Shown: one piece after another, positions 19,342-29,902 of the stretch | Layout of the letters: each line of letters starts with the position of its first letter | Numbering within the stretch: the first letter of the stretch is position 1 | From: Lactobacillus sp. W8174 | Lineage (GTDB): Bacteria > Bacillota > Bacilli > Lactobacillales > Lactobacillaceae | NCBI RefSeq assembly: GCF_016100975.1 | Contig: NZ_JACFRN010000001.1 | Coordinates: 310,001 to 374,000, forward strand | Reading direction: 5' to 3' | Length of the DNA stretch: 64,000 nucleotides | The notes under the pieces: generated by a model | What the model saw: only the letters and a program-made list of their open reading frames with translations | What the model was told of the DNA's origin: nothing | The model's database searches: none | Position numbers and translations under genes: made by a program

Positions 19342-20292
19342 TTGGCCCAAACCAATTTTATTCCTAAAAATCCTGAGAATATCCAGAAATTAGTTGGTAT
19401 TAACGATAACAATTTAAGCCTTTTATCTACCGGTTATAATGCTAGTGTAGTTGATACTGGCAATAGTATAGCTATTCAAGGTAATGACAATGACATCCAA
19501 AAAGTTTCAGCTGTCCTGAAAGCTTTAGACAACGTTGTTAATGCTAATATTAACATTGGTCCAGCTGACGTTGTTAGTGCGATGAAAATGGCAGATAAAG
19601 GAACAACAGAATATTTTCCTGATCTATATAAAAAGATTTTGATTCGGGATGCTAAAGGCAAGCCGATTAGAGTCAAAAATATGGGGCAGAAAAAATATGT
19701 CGAAGCCATTGAAAAAAATGATGTTGTATTTGGGATCGGTCCTGCTGGTACCGGTAAGACATTTATTGCCGTTGTTTGTGCTGTTGCTGCTTTTAAAAAG
19801 GGCGAAGTATCCAGGATTATTTTGACTAGGCCTGCAGTTGAAGCTGGAGAGTCACTGGGATTTTTACCTGGTGATCTCAAAGAAAAAGTTGATCCTTACT
19901 TAAGGCCCATTTATGATTCGCTTTATGCAATTTTAGGCAACAATACTACCGATCATTTAATGGAACGCGGTGTTATTGAGGTCGCTCCATTGGCGTACAT
20001 GCGTGGACGTACATTGGATGATGCGTTTGTTATCCTTGATGAAGCACAAAATACTACTGACGCGCAGATGAAAATGTTTTTAACCAGGCTTGGCTTTAAT
20101 TCGAAAATGATCGTTAATGGTGATATGACGCAGGTTGATCTTCCCGGTAAACAACGCAGTGGTTTAATAGATGCTGAACGTATTTTGAAGAAAATTGAAC
20201 AAATTAAATTTATTTGGTTTTCAGCTAATGATGTTGTTCGCCACCCAGTTGTTGCTAAAATTATTAATGCCTACGAAAAGGAAGAAAAATAG
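19342..20292 (+). CDS. phoH: PhoH family ATPase
   Basis: This 316-residue protein starts at a TTG with an AAAGGAGC ribosome-binding site. It has Walker A (FGIGPAGTGKTFIA, about residue 130), the RPAVEAGESLGFLPGDLKEK motif, Walker B (FVILDEAQNTT), and KMIVNGDMTQVDLP. PhoH proteins are P-loop ATPases linked to RNA metabolism. It sits next to ybeY, an rRNA-processing endonuclease, and the pair is conserved across Firmicutes. Confidence 0.93.
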   Translation: MAQTNFIPKNPENIQKLVGINDNNLSLLSTGYNASVVDTGNSIAIQGNDNDIQKVSAVLKALDNVVNANINIGPADVVSAMKMADKGTTEYFPDLYKKILIRDAKGKPIRVKNMGQKKYVEAIEKNDVVFGIGPAGTGKTFIAVVCAVAAFKKGEVSRIILTRPAVEAGESLGFLPGDLKEKVDPYLRPIYDSLYAILGNNTTDHLMERGVIEVAPLAYMRGRTLDDAFVILDEAQNTTDAQMKMFLTRLGFNSKMIVNGDMTQVDLPGKQRSGLIDAERILKKIEQIKFIWFSANDVVRHPVVAKIINAYEKEEK

Positions 20293-20297
20293 ATTTA

Positions 20298-20819
20298 ATG
20301 GATTCAATAGACATTACTTTTAATGATGAAGTTGGTTTTCTTGACAATGAAAAACGTGATTGGCAAAAGTGGATTACCAATCTCCTTTTGCTTGCTAAAA
20401 AGGAAATAAATAAAAAGAACGACTTGGAAATGAGTATTAACTTTATTAATGAAAAACGCAGTAATGAAATTAATAAAAAATATCGCGGTAAAGATAGGCC
20501 AACTGATGTAATTTCTTTTGCTATTGAAGATGGGGAAGATCAAATTGATTTTAGCACATTTGATAATCCTGAATTCATTGAAGATATTGGTGACTTATTT
20601 ATGTGTCCCAGCGTTATTATGCGACACAGTAAGGAATATGGTACCGGTTGGGACCGTGAATTTGGTTATACTCTAGTCCATGGCTTTTTGCATCTTAGCG
20701 GGTATGATCATATTGAACCAGGCGAAGCAAAAACCATGTTTAAAATACAAGGAAAGGTATTAGAAAAATATGGATTGCCCTTGTATCCCGATCAGTTAGA
20801 TGAAGGCAGAGGTAAATAG
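20298..20819 (+). CDS. ybeY: Endoribonuclease YbeY
   Basis: YbeY is a zinc-dependent ribonuclease for 16S rRNA maturation and ribosome quality control. The 173-residue protein carries the zinc motif HGFLHLSGYDH and the upstream DRPTDVISFA segment. It lies 5 bases after phoH and 6 before era, so the genes are almost certainly cotranscribed. The dgkA gene that often sits between ybeY and era in Firmicutes is absent here. Confidence 0.95.
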   Translation: MDSIDITFNDEVGFLDNEKRDWQKWITNLLLLAKKEINKKNDLEMSINFINEKRSNEINKKYRGKDRPTDVISFAIEDGEDQIDFSTFDNPEFIEDIGDLFMCPSVIMRHSKEYGTGWDREFGYTLVHGFLHLSGYDHIEPGEAKTMFKIQGKVLEKYGLPLYPDQLDEGRGK

Positions 20820-20825
20820 TAAATA

Positions 20826-21734
20826 ATGGTAGAAGAGAAGAAAATTAAGTCAGGCTTTGTTGCTCTGCTAGGAAGACCGAATGTTGGTAAGTCTACGCTC
20901 ATGAATTATTTAGTGGGTCAAAAGGTAGCCATTACTTCTAGCAAACCGCAAACTACCCGTAATAAAATCTCTGGAATTTTAACAACTGGTGATATGCAGG
21001 CGATTTTTATTGATACTCCCGGTATATTTAAGCCGCACCTAGATTTAGATGATTACATGGATAAAGCCAGCTTGTCTAGCTTGAACGATGTTGATCTCAT
21101 TTTGTTTATGGTTGAACCAGAAAAAATGGGCAAGGGTGATGCTTACATAGCAGAGTTATTGCAAAAAGCGACGGTTCCAGTTTTACTTCTAATTAATAAG
21201 GTAGATACAGTTAATCCCAACGAGCTTTTACCAATAATTGATCAATATCGTAAGCTAAACATTTTTAGGGAGTTTTTACCAGTTTCGGCAACTCAGGGAA
21301 TTGGAATTAGTGATTTATTTCAGGTTTTACACCAGTATTTGCCTGAAGGGCCCAAGTATTATGGCACTGATCAAATTACGGATCGACCAGAATACTTTAT
21401 GGTTGCAGAATTAATTCGTGAACAAATTTTAAAGCTTACAGCTGAAGAGGTGCCCCATGCTACCGCTGTTTGGGTGGAACAAATGAATAAGCATGAAAAC
21501 AATAAATTGCAGATTGAAGCAACAATTTATGTTGAAAAAAATGGGCAAAAAGGCATAATTATTGGCAAAGGCGGTAAGATGCTCAAGCAAATTGGTATCA
21601 ATTCCAGACTCCAAATAGAAGATTTATTAGGTGAAAAAGTTAATTTGCATCTTTGGGTAAAAGTACAGCACAATTGGCGTTCTGACCCGCAATTTTTAAG
21701 AAGAATAGGTTATAATCCAAAGGATCTAGCCTAA
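20826..21734 (+). CDS. era: GTPase Era
   Basis: Era binds 16S rRNA and assists 30S assembly. The 302-residue protein has G1 ([12 protein letters not shown]), switch region ([14 protein letters not shown]), G3 (DTPG) and G4 (NKVD). It has a C-terminal KH domain with [15 protein letters not shown]. The stop overlaps the recO start by one base. Confidence 0.97.
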   Translation: MVEEKKIKSGFVALLGRPNVGKSTLMNYLVGQKVAITSSKPQTTRNKISGILTTGDMQAIFIDTPGIFKPHLDLDDYMDKASLSSLNDVDLILFMVEPEKMGKGDAYIAELLQKATVPVLLLINKVDTVNPNELLPIIDQYRKLNIFREFLPVSATQGIGISDLFQVLHQYLPEGPKYYGTDQITDRPEYFMVAELIREQILKLTAEEVPHATAVWVEQMNKHENNKLQIEATIYVEKNGQKGIIIGKGGKMLKQIGINSRLQIEDLLGEKVNLHLWVKVQHNWRSDPQFLRRIGYNPKDLA

Positions 21735-22489
21735 TGGTTCGTGAACTCGAGGAAGTTAATGGCATAATTTTTAAAAGACAAAAGTATCATGAGGCTGATT
21801 TGCTGGCTAAAATTATGACTGAAAAAAATGGCATAATCACATTGCTTGCTCGTGGTGCACTAAAAGCAAAGTCTAAATTAGGTGCATCATTGCTTAATTT
21901 CTCTTATGGAACTTATGTCATTTATTCTTCTGGCCATGGCTTGAGTACTTTAAGGACATACAAAAATGTAAAACAATTTGATGGATTATATGACGATTTA
22001 ATTAAAAATGCTTACGCTTCTTTTATTCTTGACCTGATAGATCACGCATTTATTGAATATCAAAATTTAGGCAGGTATTACGATCTAGCAAATTTTGCTT
22101 TGCAAAAAATTAACTCTGGTACTGATCCTGAAATGATAACTCAGATAGTACAAATGCAATTGTTAGCAGCTTACGGAGTAGAGCCAGAACTGAGAAGCTG
22201 TGTGATCTGTGGAGAAAAGCAGGGAGAGTTTGATTATTCAATCAGAAAAGGCGGTATTTTATGCAGTAAGCATTTTTATGCTGATCCAGCTCGTTTACAT
22301 TTGAAACCAAAAGAAACAGCTGTTTTGAGAACTATTTTTTTACTCCCCTTTAACAGATTAGGTGATATTAAAATTAATTCTATTACCAAAAAAGCTACGC
22401 GCAGAGCTATTGATCGTATTTATCAGGAAACGATTGATCTCAATCTCAAAACTAAAAAGTTTTTGGATGAGCTGAAATTAACTGACTAG
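21734..22489 (+). CDS. recO: DNA repair protein RecO
   Basis: RecO loads RecA onto SSB-coated DNA with RecR. The 251-residue protein has an N-terminal OB fold (VNGIIFKRQKYHEADLLAKI, LARGALKAKSKLGASLL). A zinc finger-like region follows, with CVICGE and a later GGILCSKH. It overlaps era by one base and is the last gene before the glyQ T-box. Confidence 0.93.
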   Translation: MVRELEEVNGIIFKRQKYHEADLLAKIMTEKNGIITLLARGALKAKSKLGASLLNFSYGTYVIYSSGHGLSTLRTYKNVKQFDGLYDDLIKNAYASFILDLIDHAFIEYQNLGRYYDLANFALQKINSGTDPEMITQIVQMQLLAAYGVEPELRSCVICGEKQGEFDYSIRKGGILCSKHFYADPARLHLKPKETAVLRTIFLLPFNRLGDIKINSITKKATRRAIDRIYQETIDLNLKTKKFLDELKLTD

Positions 22490-22532
22490 CTCTTCTGATT
22501 GAATACTTTTTATGATAAAATAATAATATGTA

Positions 22533-22703
22533 TTAGCTATAATGAGGATAAAAAAGTACCAGTTAAGCGAGTGTTGAAGGTGAAAGAGCACCTGGGAAAA
22601 GGCACCTCTAGCTAAATTAATTAAGAGCAGGAACTATTTCCTGAATTAGGGTGGAACCGCGACTAAATCTCGTCCCTATGCATGTTTTGCATAGGCTTTT
22701 TTT
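22533..22703 (+). promoter_or_regulatory. Glycine T-box riboswitch leader of glyQS with a compact stem I
   Basis: The T-box core AGGGTGGAACCGCG is at 22648-22661, with acceptor-binding UGGA matching U73 of tRNA-Gly. The specifier GGC (Gly) is at 22601-22603, preceded by GAAAA and followed by A. The base helix is TTAGCTA (22533-22539) with TAGCTAA (22609-22615) plus GAGG with CCTC. The specifier loop has AGTA at 22555-22558. The helix above it is only CCAG/CTGG, followed by a GTGTT/AGCAC distal hairpin with GGTG in its loop. The terminator CCTATGCA/TGCATAGG with a T-run lies at 22675-22703. TTGAAT (22499) and TAATAA (22521), 16 bases apart, are a likely promoter. Confidence 0.9.
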
Positions 22704-22730
22704 ATGGTCTTATGCAGGAAGGAAATATAA

Positions 22731-23648
22731 ATGGCAAAGAAAAAATTAACTATTCAAGATATGATTTTTAAATTAGAAAAGTTTTGGTCTTCTAAAGGAT
22801 GCATGGTAATGCCTTCTTATGATGTTGAAAAGGGTGCAGGAACTATGAGTCCTTATACTTTTTTGCGTGCTGTTGGACCGGAGCCCTGGGCAGCTTGTTA
22901 TGTAGAGCCTTCAAGACGTCCAGCTGACGGCAGATATGGGGAAAATCCTAATCGTTTGTTTCAACACCATCAATTCCAAGTAGTAATTAAGCCAGCACCA
23001 GAAAATATTCAGCAGTATTATTTGGATAGTTTGAAGGAACTTGGGATAAATCCTTTAGAGCATGATATTCGCTTTGTCGAAGACAACTGGGAAAATCCTT
23101 CGATGGGCTGCGCTGGTGTTGGTTGGGAAGTTTGGCTTGATGGCATGGAAGTAAGTCAATTTACATACTTTCAAACTGTCGGCGAACTCGATGTTAAGCC
23201 AACAATGAGTGAAATAACTTATGGTGTTGAACGACTAGCTTCTTATATACAGGATGTTAATTCTGTTTTTGACCTTGAATGGGGAGATGGGGTTCTTTAT
23301 CGCGACATATTTAAAGAAGCTGAGTATGAGAACTCTAAATATGCTTTTGAAGAATCAAACCAGGAAGATCTCTTAAAGTTTTTTGACACTTATGAAAGAA
23401 CAGCCCAGGAATTAATTGGACTTAATTTGGTGCAGCCTGCTTATGACTATATTTTGAAATGTTCACATACTTTCAATTTGCTCGATGCTCGTGGAGCTGT
23501 ATCAGTTACTGAAAGAGCAGGATATTTGGCCAGAATTAGAAATATGGCACATGAAGTAGCTGTATGTTTTGTAAAAGAACGTGAAAAAAGAGGTTTTCCT
23601 TTGTTAAAAAATGCAGAAGATAAGAAGGCAGGACTAGAAAATGGCTAA
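22731..23648 (+). CDS. glyQ: Glycyl-tRNA synthetase alpha subunit
   Basis: This is the catalytic subunit of the bacterial (alpha-beta)2 enzyme that charges tRNA-Gly. The 305-residue protein has the diagnostic [20 protein letters not shown], the [19 protein letters not shown] block and [11 protein letters not shown]. It is controlled by the T-box just upstream. Its 3' end overlaps glyS by 8 bases, which favours equal subunit production. Confidence 0.97.
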   Translation: MAKKKLTIQDMIFKLEKFWSSKGCMVMPSYDVEKGAGTMSPYTFLRAVGPEPWAACYVEPSRRPADGRYGENPNRLFQHHQFQVVIKPAPENIQQYYLDSLKELGINPLEHDIRFVEDNWENPSMGCAGVGWEVWLDGMEVSQFTYFQTVGELDVKPTMSEITYGVERLASYIQDVNSVFDLEWGDGVLYRDIFKEAEYENSKYAFEESNQEDLLKFFDTYERTAQELIGLNLVQPAYDYILKCSHTFNLLDARGAVSVTERAGYLARIRNMAHEVAVCFVKEREKRGFPLLKNAEDKKAGLENG

Positions 23649-25707
23649 AGATTATTTATTTGAAATTGGTACTGAAGAAATGCCGGCCCATGTCGTTGAA
23701 AGGAGTGTTAAGCAGTTAGCTGAAAAAACCAGCAAGTTTCTTAAAGAAAACGGACTCAAATTTAAAAGCATTAAAACATTTTCAACACCTCGAAGGCTAA
23801 CTATTTTAGTAGAGGAGCTTTCTGAAAAACAGGCCGATATTGATGAAATAAAAAAGGGGCCTGCCAAAAAAATTGCACTGGATCAGGATAAAAATTGGAC
23901 TAGAGCTGCTCAAGGATTTGCTCGTGGTCAAGGAATGACTACTGATGATATTTATTTTGAGGAATTAAAAGGTACTGAATATGCTTATGTGCATGTTCAA
24001 AAAGAAGGTAAAAAAGCCACTGATATTCTTTTAGGTATGAGCGACATTGTCAAAGCTATGACTTTTCCAACCAAGATGCGGTGGGATTCTCATGATTTTG
24101 AGTTTGTTCGCCCTATTCATTGGCTAGTCTCACTTTATGGCAATGAAGTAGTACCAGTCAAAATTTTAGATATCACAGCTGGACGAAAAACTGAAGGTCA
24201 TCGTTTTTTAGGAGACAGTGTTGTTCTAGCTAACTCTAGTGACTATGAAGATGCCTTAAAAGATCAGTTTGTAATTGTTGACTCAACAAAACGTCGCACA
24301 ATGATAGTTGATCAAATGAACAAATTGGTTAAAAAGAATAATTGGCAAATTAAGCCAGATAAAAGTTTACTTGAAGAAGTAACAAATTTGGTTGAATATC
24401 CTACAGTTTTCACCGGCTCTTTTGACAAAAAATATCTGGAAATGCCTAAAGAAGTTTTAATAACATCCATGAAGGACAATCAACGTTACTTTGAAGTTTA
24501 TGATCAAGATGATAAATTAATCAATCATTTTATAGCTGTACGAAATGGTAATAAAGACTATTTGGAAAATGTTGTTTCAGGTAATGAAAAAGTGCTAGTA
24601 GCACGGCTTGATGACGCGCAATTCTTTTACGATGAAGACCGTAAATACCCTCTGAGCCATTTTGTTCAAAAACTGGATAATGTTTCGTTTCACGATAAAA
24701 TTGGATCAATGTCAGAAAAGATGAAACGCGTTCGGATTATAGGTGACTTCTTGGCTAACAAATGGCAACTAAATGACCAAGTGGTCAAAGATTTTGATCG
24801 TGCCAGTCAGCTTTACAAGTTTGATTTAGTTACCCAAATGGTGGGAGAATTTGCTGAACTTCAAGGAGTAATGGGAAAGCACTATGCCAAATTAGCGGGT
24901 GAAAAGGATGATGTTGCCGATGCCATTGAAGAGCATTACATGCCAACTACCTCTGAAGGAGAATTACCTCAAACAACGGTAGGTTCATTATTATCCGTTG
25001 CTGATAAATTAGATACTATTATTACTTTCTTTGCTGCTGGTATGATTCCTACTTCTTCAAATGATCCCTATGCACTTCGTCGCTATGCCTACGGCATCGT
25101 GCGCATTTTATTGAATCAAAAATGGTCATTACCATTTAACGAATTTCTACCGGAAATTGTTTCAGCTCTTGAAAATAAAACACCAGCTAAACTGCCTAAA
25201 AAAGCTGAACAGGAAGAGGAAATTTCATCCTTTATTCGTGATCGCATTAAACAGTATTTACAGAAAAATAACTATAAATATGACATCATTGATGCGGTTC
25301 TGGCTTCAAGTCAACAAGATCCCATCCAAATTTTGGCTGCAGCAAAAGTTTTGCAATTACATCATGATGATGATAAATTCAAACCAGTTGTTGAAAGCTT
25401 AATCAGAATAAATAATATTTTGCAAAAAGCTAAGTACAAGGGCCAAAACATAGTAAAAACGGAATTGTTTGAAAACGATACTGAAACTGAACTTGCTGAT
25501 GGAGTTAGCAGCTTGAGCAAAGTTAATGATCTCTCAAAACTTTATGATGGCTTTGTAAAGCTGCAACCTATCATTGATGTTTACTTTGAGACAAATATGA
25601 TTATGGATAAGAATGAAGCTATTAAAAATAACCGTTTAGCACAGCTTAATGGGATAGCACAACTTGCAAAACGGCTCGGTGATCTAAGCAAATTAGTTAT
25701 TAAATAA
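23641..25707 (+). CDS. glyS: Glycyl-tRNA synthetase beta subunit
   Basis: This is the tRNA-binding partner of GlyQ. The 688-residue protein starts with [20 protein letters not shown] and contains the SYDPYALRR-like segment [18 protein letters not shown] at about residues 470-490. It has the usual ALBA/DALR-like C-terminal region ([17 protein letters not shown]-like ending). It overlaps glyQ by 8 bases and precedes dnaG by 14 bases. Confidence 0.96.
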   Translation: MAKDYLFEIGTEEMPAHVVERSVKQLAEKTSKFLKENGLKFKSIKTFSTPRRLTILVEELSEKQADIDEIKKGPAKKIALDQDKNWTRAAQGFARGQGMTTDDIYFEELKGTEYAYVHVQKEGKKATDILLGMSDIVKAMTFPTKMRWDSHDFEFVRPIHWLVSLYGNEVVPVKILDITAGRKTEGHRFLGDSVVLANSSDYEDALKDQFVIVDSTKRRTMIVDQMNKLVKKNNWQIKPDKSLLEEVTNLVEYPTVFTGSFDKKYLEMPKEVLITSMKDNQRYFEVYDQDDKLINHFIAVRNGNKDYLENVVSGNEKVLVARLDDAQFFYDEDRKYPLSHFVQKLDNVSFHDKIGSMSEKMKRVRIIGDFLANKWQLNDQVVKDFDRASQLYKFDLVTQMVGEFAELQGVMGKHYAKLAGEKDDVADAIEEHYMPTTSEGELPQTTVGSLLSVADKLDTIITFFAAGMIPTSSNDPYALRRYAYGIVRILLNQKWSLPFNEFLPEIVSALENKTPAKLPKKAEQEEEISSFIRDRIKQYLQKNNYKYDIIDAVLASSQQDPIQILAAAKVLQLHHDDDKFKPVVESLIRINNILQKAKYKGQNIVKTELFENDTETELADGVSSLSKVNDLSKLYDGFVKLQPIIDVYFETNMIMDKNEAIKNNRLAQLNGIAQLAKRLGDLSKLVIK

Positions 25708-25721
25708 AAGTAGGTGGAAAG

Positions 25722-27530
25722 ATGGCTGGTCTTATACCTGAAGATACAATTGCTAAAGTTCGTAATAATGTCAATATTGTCAATGTCATAAGTCAGTATG
25801 TTTCACTTGAAAAGAAGGGCAAAGATTTTGTCGGTCTCTGTCCTTTTCATGAAGAAAAAACGCCTTCATTTACCGTTAGCGAAGGAAAACAATTTTTTAA
25901 GTGCTTTGGTTGCGGTAAAGGTGGCAATGTTTTTTCATTTCTGATGTATAAGGAAAATTTAACTTTTCCGGAAAGTGTTCAAAAAGTAGCTGATTTTGCT
26001 CATATTGATATTGGAGAATATTCCAGTCAAAAGCCAAAATTTTCTAATGTACTTATCAAAATAAATGAAGAAGCAGCCGACTTTTATCACAGAGTACTAA
26101 TTTCTACTAACGCAGGAAAACCAGGGTATAGTTACGCAGAAAAACGTGGCCTTAATCAAGACATAATTAATCATTTCCGGATTGGTTATGCTCCCAAACA
26201 AAATAATTTACTTTTAACTTACCTTCGGGGACAAGATTTTAAAGATGAGGATCTGATCAAAAGCGGTCTGTTTGTTCAATCGCAAAATGGAGAATTATTC
26301 GATCGTTTTAGGGAAAGGTTAATGTTTCCGCTTAGTAACGAAGGAGACTATGTCGTTGGTTTTTCTGGCAGAAGGCTTTCTAATGATAAAACGGAAGCTA
26401 AATATATTAATAGTCCAGAAACCGAAATATTTACCAAATCAAAGACTCTGTTCCATTTTGCGGAAGCAAAAAAGGAAGCTCGAAGTGAAAAGCATTTAAT
26501 TTTGTATGAAGGCTATATGGATGTAATTGCAGCATATAAAGCCGGAATAAAGTCTGGCATTGCTTCAATGGGGACCAGTTTGACAGATCAACAAGTATAT
26601 ATGTTACGCAGGATTACTAAAAATATCATTATCAATTATGACGGCGATGATCCGGGAATACATGCTGAAGAACGAGCAACTAGAATGTTTAATCAAGTTG
26701 GGGGCTTTAACTTAGGAATTGTTGTTTTGCCTGAAAAACTTGATCCTGATGAATATGTCAAAAAATATGGTGCTGCAAAATACCAAGACGAAGTCAAAGG
26801 TGCGTTGACACCGACAGATTTTTTCCTTAAAAGTCTAAAGCAGAAATACAATCTGGCAAATGATAGAGAGAAATTGGCTTACTTGGATGAGGCTATGAAA
26901 GAAATAGCTCAGTTATCAAATCCAGTTGAACAAGATTTATATTTGAACAAAATTGCCAAAGAACAAGGTGTGGCGCAAGATTCACTGAAAGTGAACTTGA
27001 CAAAATACCGCAGGCAGCAAAACAAAGCAAAGAGGCATCAAGGCTATCCAGCTTCGAAAGAGCATGAGTCCTTTAATAGTTATGCTAATGCACCTATAGC
27101 TAAGGTTCAAAAAGAGGAGGTCAGCGATCCTATTCAAACACGCTTATTATATTTATTTATTCATTCAAAGCATGCTCAAGAATATTTACTTTCCCATCAA
27201 TTTTTATTTCCAGATTCCAAATTTCAAAGATTAGCGGAATTATGGTTAAATTTTAGTGAAAATCAAGAAAATCCGACAGTTAATAGTTTCTTAGATTTTA
27301 TTCCCAGCGAACTTCAAGGTATAATAGTTAATGCTGAAATGACAAACATGCCCCAGGATTTTTCAGACCGCGAAATTGATGAGCAAATAAACGCATTAAA
27401 TATGCGCAAGATTAATATTAAACTGCAACATTTAATGAATGATTTACAAGACGCAAAACGAAAAACTGACACAGACGAAATATTAGATATTACTCGCAAA
27501 ATTTTGCAGTTAAAAAGAATTCAGGGTTAA
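25722..27530 (+). CDS. dnaG: DNA primase
   Basis: DnaG makes RNA primers for replication. The 602-residue protein has the N-terminal CHC2 zinc finger ([13 protein letters not shown], then [11 protein letters not shown]; about residues 39-70). It has a Toprim catalytic core ([15 protein letters not shown] at about 262, NYDGDDPG after it) and a C-terminal DnaB-binding domain. It lies 13 bases before rpoD as part of the macromolecular synthesis gene set. Confidence 0.97.
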   Translation: MAGLIPEDTIAKVRNNVNIVNVISQYVSLEKKGKDFVGLCPFHEEKTPSFTVSEGKQFFKCFGCGKGGNVFSFLMYKENLTFPESVQKVADFAHIDIGEYSSQKPKFSNVLIKINEEAADFYHRVLISTNAGKPGYSYAEKRGLNQDIINHFRIGYAPKQNNLLLTYLRGQDFKDEDLIKSGLFVQSQNGELFDRFRERLMFPLSNEGDYVVGFSGRRLSNDKTEAKYINSPETEIFTKSKTLFHFAEAKKEARSEKHLILYEGYMDVIAAYKAGIKSGIASMGTSLTDQQVYMLRRITKNIIINYDGDDPGIHAEERATRMFNQVGGFNLGIVVLPEKLDPDEYVKKYGAAKYQDEVKGALTPTDFFLKSLKQKYNLANDREKLAYLDEAMKEIAQLSNPVEQDLYLNKIAKEQGVAQDSLKVNLTKYRRQQNKAKRHQGYPASKEHESFNSYANAPIAKVQKEEVSDPIQTRLLYLFIHSKHAQEYLLSHQFLFPDSKFQRLAELWLNFSENQENPTVNSFLDFIPSELQGIIVNAEMTNMPQDFSDREIDEQINALNMRKINIKLQHLMNDLQDAKRKTDTDEILDITRKILQLKRIQG

Positions 27531-27543
27531 AGGGGGGCTTATT

Positions 27544-28665
27544 GTGGCAGATAAGGAAAAAGCAGCTAGCAACGAAAAATTGTCTTTAGACAAGATGGTT
27601 AAAAAGGTTGTTAAAGATGTTAAAAAAGATAAATCTATTACGGAAAAGGACTTTGTTGCTCAATTGATAAAGCCCTATAAACTACAGGGAAAAGCAGTTG
27701 ACCAATTAGTTCAAGAATTTGAGGATAACGGCATCAGTATTGTTGATGAAAAAGGTAACCCATCGAGATTAGCCTTGAAAAAGCAAAAAGATGTTGAAAA
27801 AGCTGAATTAAAAGATATGTCAGCACCTTCAAGCGTTAGGATGAATGATCCGGTCAGAATGTATCTGAAAGAAATAGGTCGGGTACCCCTACTGAATGCA
27901 GATCAGGAAATTTCTTTAGCAAAAAGGATTGAAAAAGGTGATGAAGAAGCTAAGCAGGAGCTGGCAGAAGCTAACTTGCGTTTAGTTGTTTCTATTGCCA
28001 AACGTTATGTAGGTCGTGGGATGTCTTTTCTTGATCTCATTCAAGAAGGAAATATGGGGCTGATGAAAGCTGTAGACAAATTTGATTACAGCCTGGGTTT
28101 CAAGTTTTCAACTTATGCAACTTGGTGGATCAGGCAGGCAATAACTCGTGCGATTGCGGACCAGGCTAGAACCATTAGAATTCCAGTTCACATGGTAGAA
28201 ACTATTAATAAGTTAATCAGGATTCAAAGACAATTACTGCAAGACTTAGGACGTGAACCAACTCCAGAAGAAATAGGAGCAGAAATGGACATGCCTACGT
28301 CTAAAGTTCGTGATATCTTAAAGATAGCTCAAGAGCCGGTTTCCTTGGAAACTCCAATAGGTGAAGAAGATGATTCACATTTAGGAGATTTTATTAAGGA
28401 TAAAGATGCAACTAGTCCAGAACAACATGCTTCTTATGAAATGCTCAAAGAGCAATTAGAAGAAGTGCTTGACACCTTAACAGACCGTGAAGAAAATGTT
28501 CTTCGCTTACGTTTTGGACTTGATGATGGTCGCACGAGAACTCTAGAAGAGGTTGGTAAAGTATTTGGAGTTACAAGAGAGCGAATTCGCCAAATTGAAG
28601 CTAAAGCTTTACGTAAATTACGGCATCCAAGCAGATCAAATCAATTACGTGATTTCTTAGATTAA
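27544..28665 (+). CDS. rpoD: Primary sigma factor RpoD (sigma-A/sigma-70)
   Basis: This is the housekeeping sigma factor. The 373-residue protein begins at a GTG after a GGGGGG-rich ribosome-binding site. It has region 1.2 ([14 protein letters not shown]), regions 2.1-2.4 ([20 protein letters not shown], from about residue 187), region 3, and region 4.2 ([20 protein letters not shown]). Region 1.1 is short, as in other Firmicutes. No terminator is visible directly after the stop, because an ISL3-type end begins 15 bases later. Confidence 0.97.
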   Translation: MADKEKAASNEKLSLDKMVKKVVKDVKKDKSITEKDFVAQLIKPYKLQGKAVDQLVQEFEDNGISIVDEKGNPSRLALKKQKDVEKAELKDMSAPSSVRMNDPVRMYLKEIGRVPLLNADQEISLAKRIEKGDEEAKQELAEANLRLVVSIAKRYVGRGMSFLDLIQEGNMGLMKAVDKFDYSLGFKFSTYATWWIRQAITRAIADQARTIRIPVHMVETINKLIRIQRQLLQDLGREPTPEEIGAEMDMPTSKVRDILKIAQEPVSLETPIGEEDDSHLGDFIKDKDATSPEQHASYEMLKEQLEEVLDTLTDREENVLRLRFGLDDGRTRTLEEVGKVFGVTRERIRQIEAKALRKLRHPSRSNQLRDFLD

Positions 28666-28679
28666 CAAGATAAAATAAA

Positions 28680-28693
28680 GGCTATTTGGCAAA
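28680..28693 (+). repeat. ISL3-type end, first copy
   Basis: GGCTATTTGGCAAA is identical to the sequence at 28738-28751 and in the same orientation. It resembles the terminal inverted repeats of ISL3-family elements (GGCTxTTTGxCAAA type). It marks the end of a second, lost element or a nested insertion. Confidence 0.6.
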
Positions 28694-28737
28694 CATCCTA
28701 AAGTAGGAAGCAGATAGAAGTATGACGATACTTTTAT

Positions 28738-28751
28738 GGCTATTTGGCAAA
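28738..28751 (+). repeat. ISL3-type end, second copy
   Basis: GGCTATTTGGCAAA lies 11 bases before the 3' end of the ISL3-like transposase remnant, where the right end of such an element should be. No matching inverted copy (TTTGCCAAATAGCC) was found at the other end of the remnant. Confidence 0.65.
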
Positions 28752-28761
28752 TCCTGTTGAA

Positions 28762-29259
28762 TTAGAAACAAGCAGCTAATAAACTGCTTGTTTCTTTTTC
28801 TTTTGCCTTGTTTTCTGCCAATCTAATCCTGGATAGCAGATTGGAAAAATTGGCGTAGCCAAAAGCTGTGCGCTCAATTTGTTTAATTTTACGATTAAAT
28901 CCTTCTAAGCAGCCGTTGGAATAATTCGATGTTATCCCGTTGATCACTGTTTTTAGATTATGCTTAAAAATTAACAGTGTTTGATGCATTTGCCAGCCAA
29001 CATATGAATGACTTCTATAATTGCCTGCGGATCTTTGGCGGCTAAAGCATCATAAAATGACTGCAGCAGGTTGTAGGCATTAGTGAGATCCGTGCTGCAG
29101 CTCCTGCGAGCCACAAAAGGGACAACTGGGCTGCAATAAGACAGCTTGGTAAACCTTCTGCTTATAGCCGTTAACCAAACGGAAGAAATAAACTTCAAAA
29201 ACAATGTTTTGATCTTTAATATCAAGCGCAAATTTAATATAATTATTGAGAGAGGACAA
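28762..29259 (-). pseudogene. ISL3-family transposase, internally deleted and frameshifted
   Basis: Read on the minus strand, a TTG at 29259 with an AGAAGG ribosome-binding site opens a frame giving the ISL3 N-terminus, LVNGYKQKVYQAVLLQPSCP then FCGSQELQHGSH, with the usual zinc-finger cysteines. It stops there and joins, in another frame, to NAYNLLQSFYDALAAKDPQA. A further frame change leads to the C-terminal GCLEGFNRKIKQIERTAFGY, typical of ISL3 transposases. The middle of the protein, including most of the DDE core, is missing, so the element cannot transpose by itself. Confidence 0.85.
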
Positions 29260-29429
29260 AATTCAAACCTTCTATAAAAAAATATTGGGTGAAGTTAATA
29301 TTTTATTACACGAAGCAAGAGGAAAATGTCTTCTTTTTTTATGCGATAAAAAACCCATTAACAGCTTATCACATGGATAAGTCATCAACAGGATAAATTA
29401 TAGAGCCGAAAAAAGTTCGAAAAGATTAT

Positions 29430-29624
29430 TTAAAGACCTAAATCGTTCATGTAAATTCTTACTTTATTTCTACCTTCTGGAGTTGAATGTGTATAATGTC
29501 TCGTCATTGAAACATTAGCATGTCCCATTACGGCTTGTACATCAGTCATATCTTCTCCTTTATTAAGGGTAGCATAAGTGTGTCTAAAGCCATGAACTGT
29601 AATATGTTTTTTTAATTGAGGGTT
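29430..29624 (-). pseudogene. Tyrosine integrase, C-terminal remnant
   Basis: The minus strand encodes about 64 residues ending at 29430. They include ITVHGFRHTYATL (the HxxR catalytic box), VQAVMGHANVSMTRHYTH with the nucleophilic tyrosine, and a final YMNDLGL. This is the catalytic end of a phage or transposon integrase. The N-terminal part is gone and is replaced at about 29625 by the tail of an IS30 transposase on the other strand. Confidence 0.85.
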
Positions 29625-29626
29625 AG

Positions 29627-29806
29627 CGGCACAACCGGCTAATCCAGCGCTTCATTCCTAAAGGCAAGTGCATCAAGGATTATGACTTAAGGCAAATCTA
29701 TGGCATTGAGGAATGGTGCAATAACCTGCCCCGCAAGATCTTAGCCTACCACACACCCGATGGATTATACGAAAGAAGATTAGATTGCATCTATCAGATC
29801 AAGTAG
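29627..29806 (+). pseudogene. IS30-family transposase, C-terminal remnant
   Basis: The plus-strand frame from 29627 reads HNRLIQRFIPKGKCIKDYD, IEEWCNNLPRKILAYHTPD and LDCIYQIK before a TAG at 29804-29806. This is the conserved IS30 C-terminus, including the last catalytic region. No start codon exists, and a stop precedes it at 29624. AT-rich sequence after it (29807-29902, with an AAAATTGCAATTTT palindrome) is probably the element's end. Confidence 0.85.
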
Positions 29807-29902
29807 GTGTTCAACTTAAAATTGCAATTTTCGAATTTAAAAAATTGCAGTTTTTAAATTAAAAGTTTTGCTTAACTTAATGACATTGAACCCTTGTTTT
29901 GT

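Noticed and set aside
29341-29429. Replication-origin-like DnaA boxes (TTATCC-type words near 29370-29395)
   Set aside because: The words are imperfect and few, no dnaA or dnaN is near, and the stretch is simply AT-rich scar DNA.
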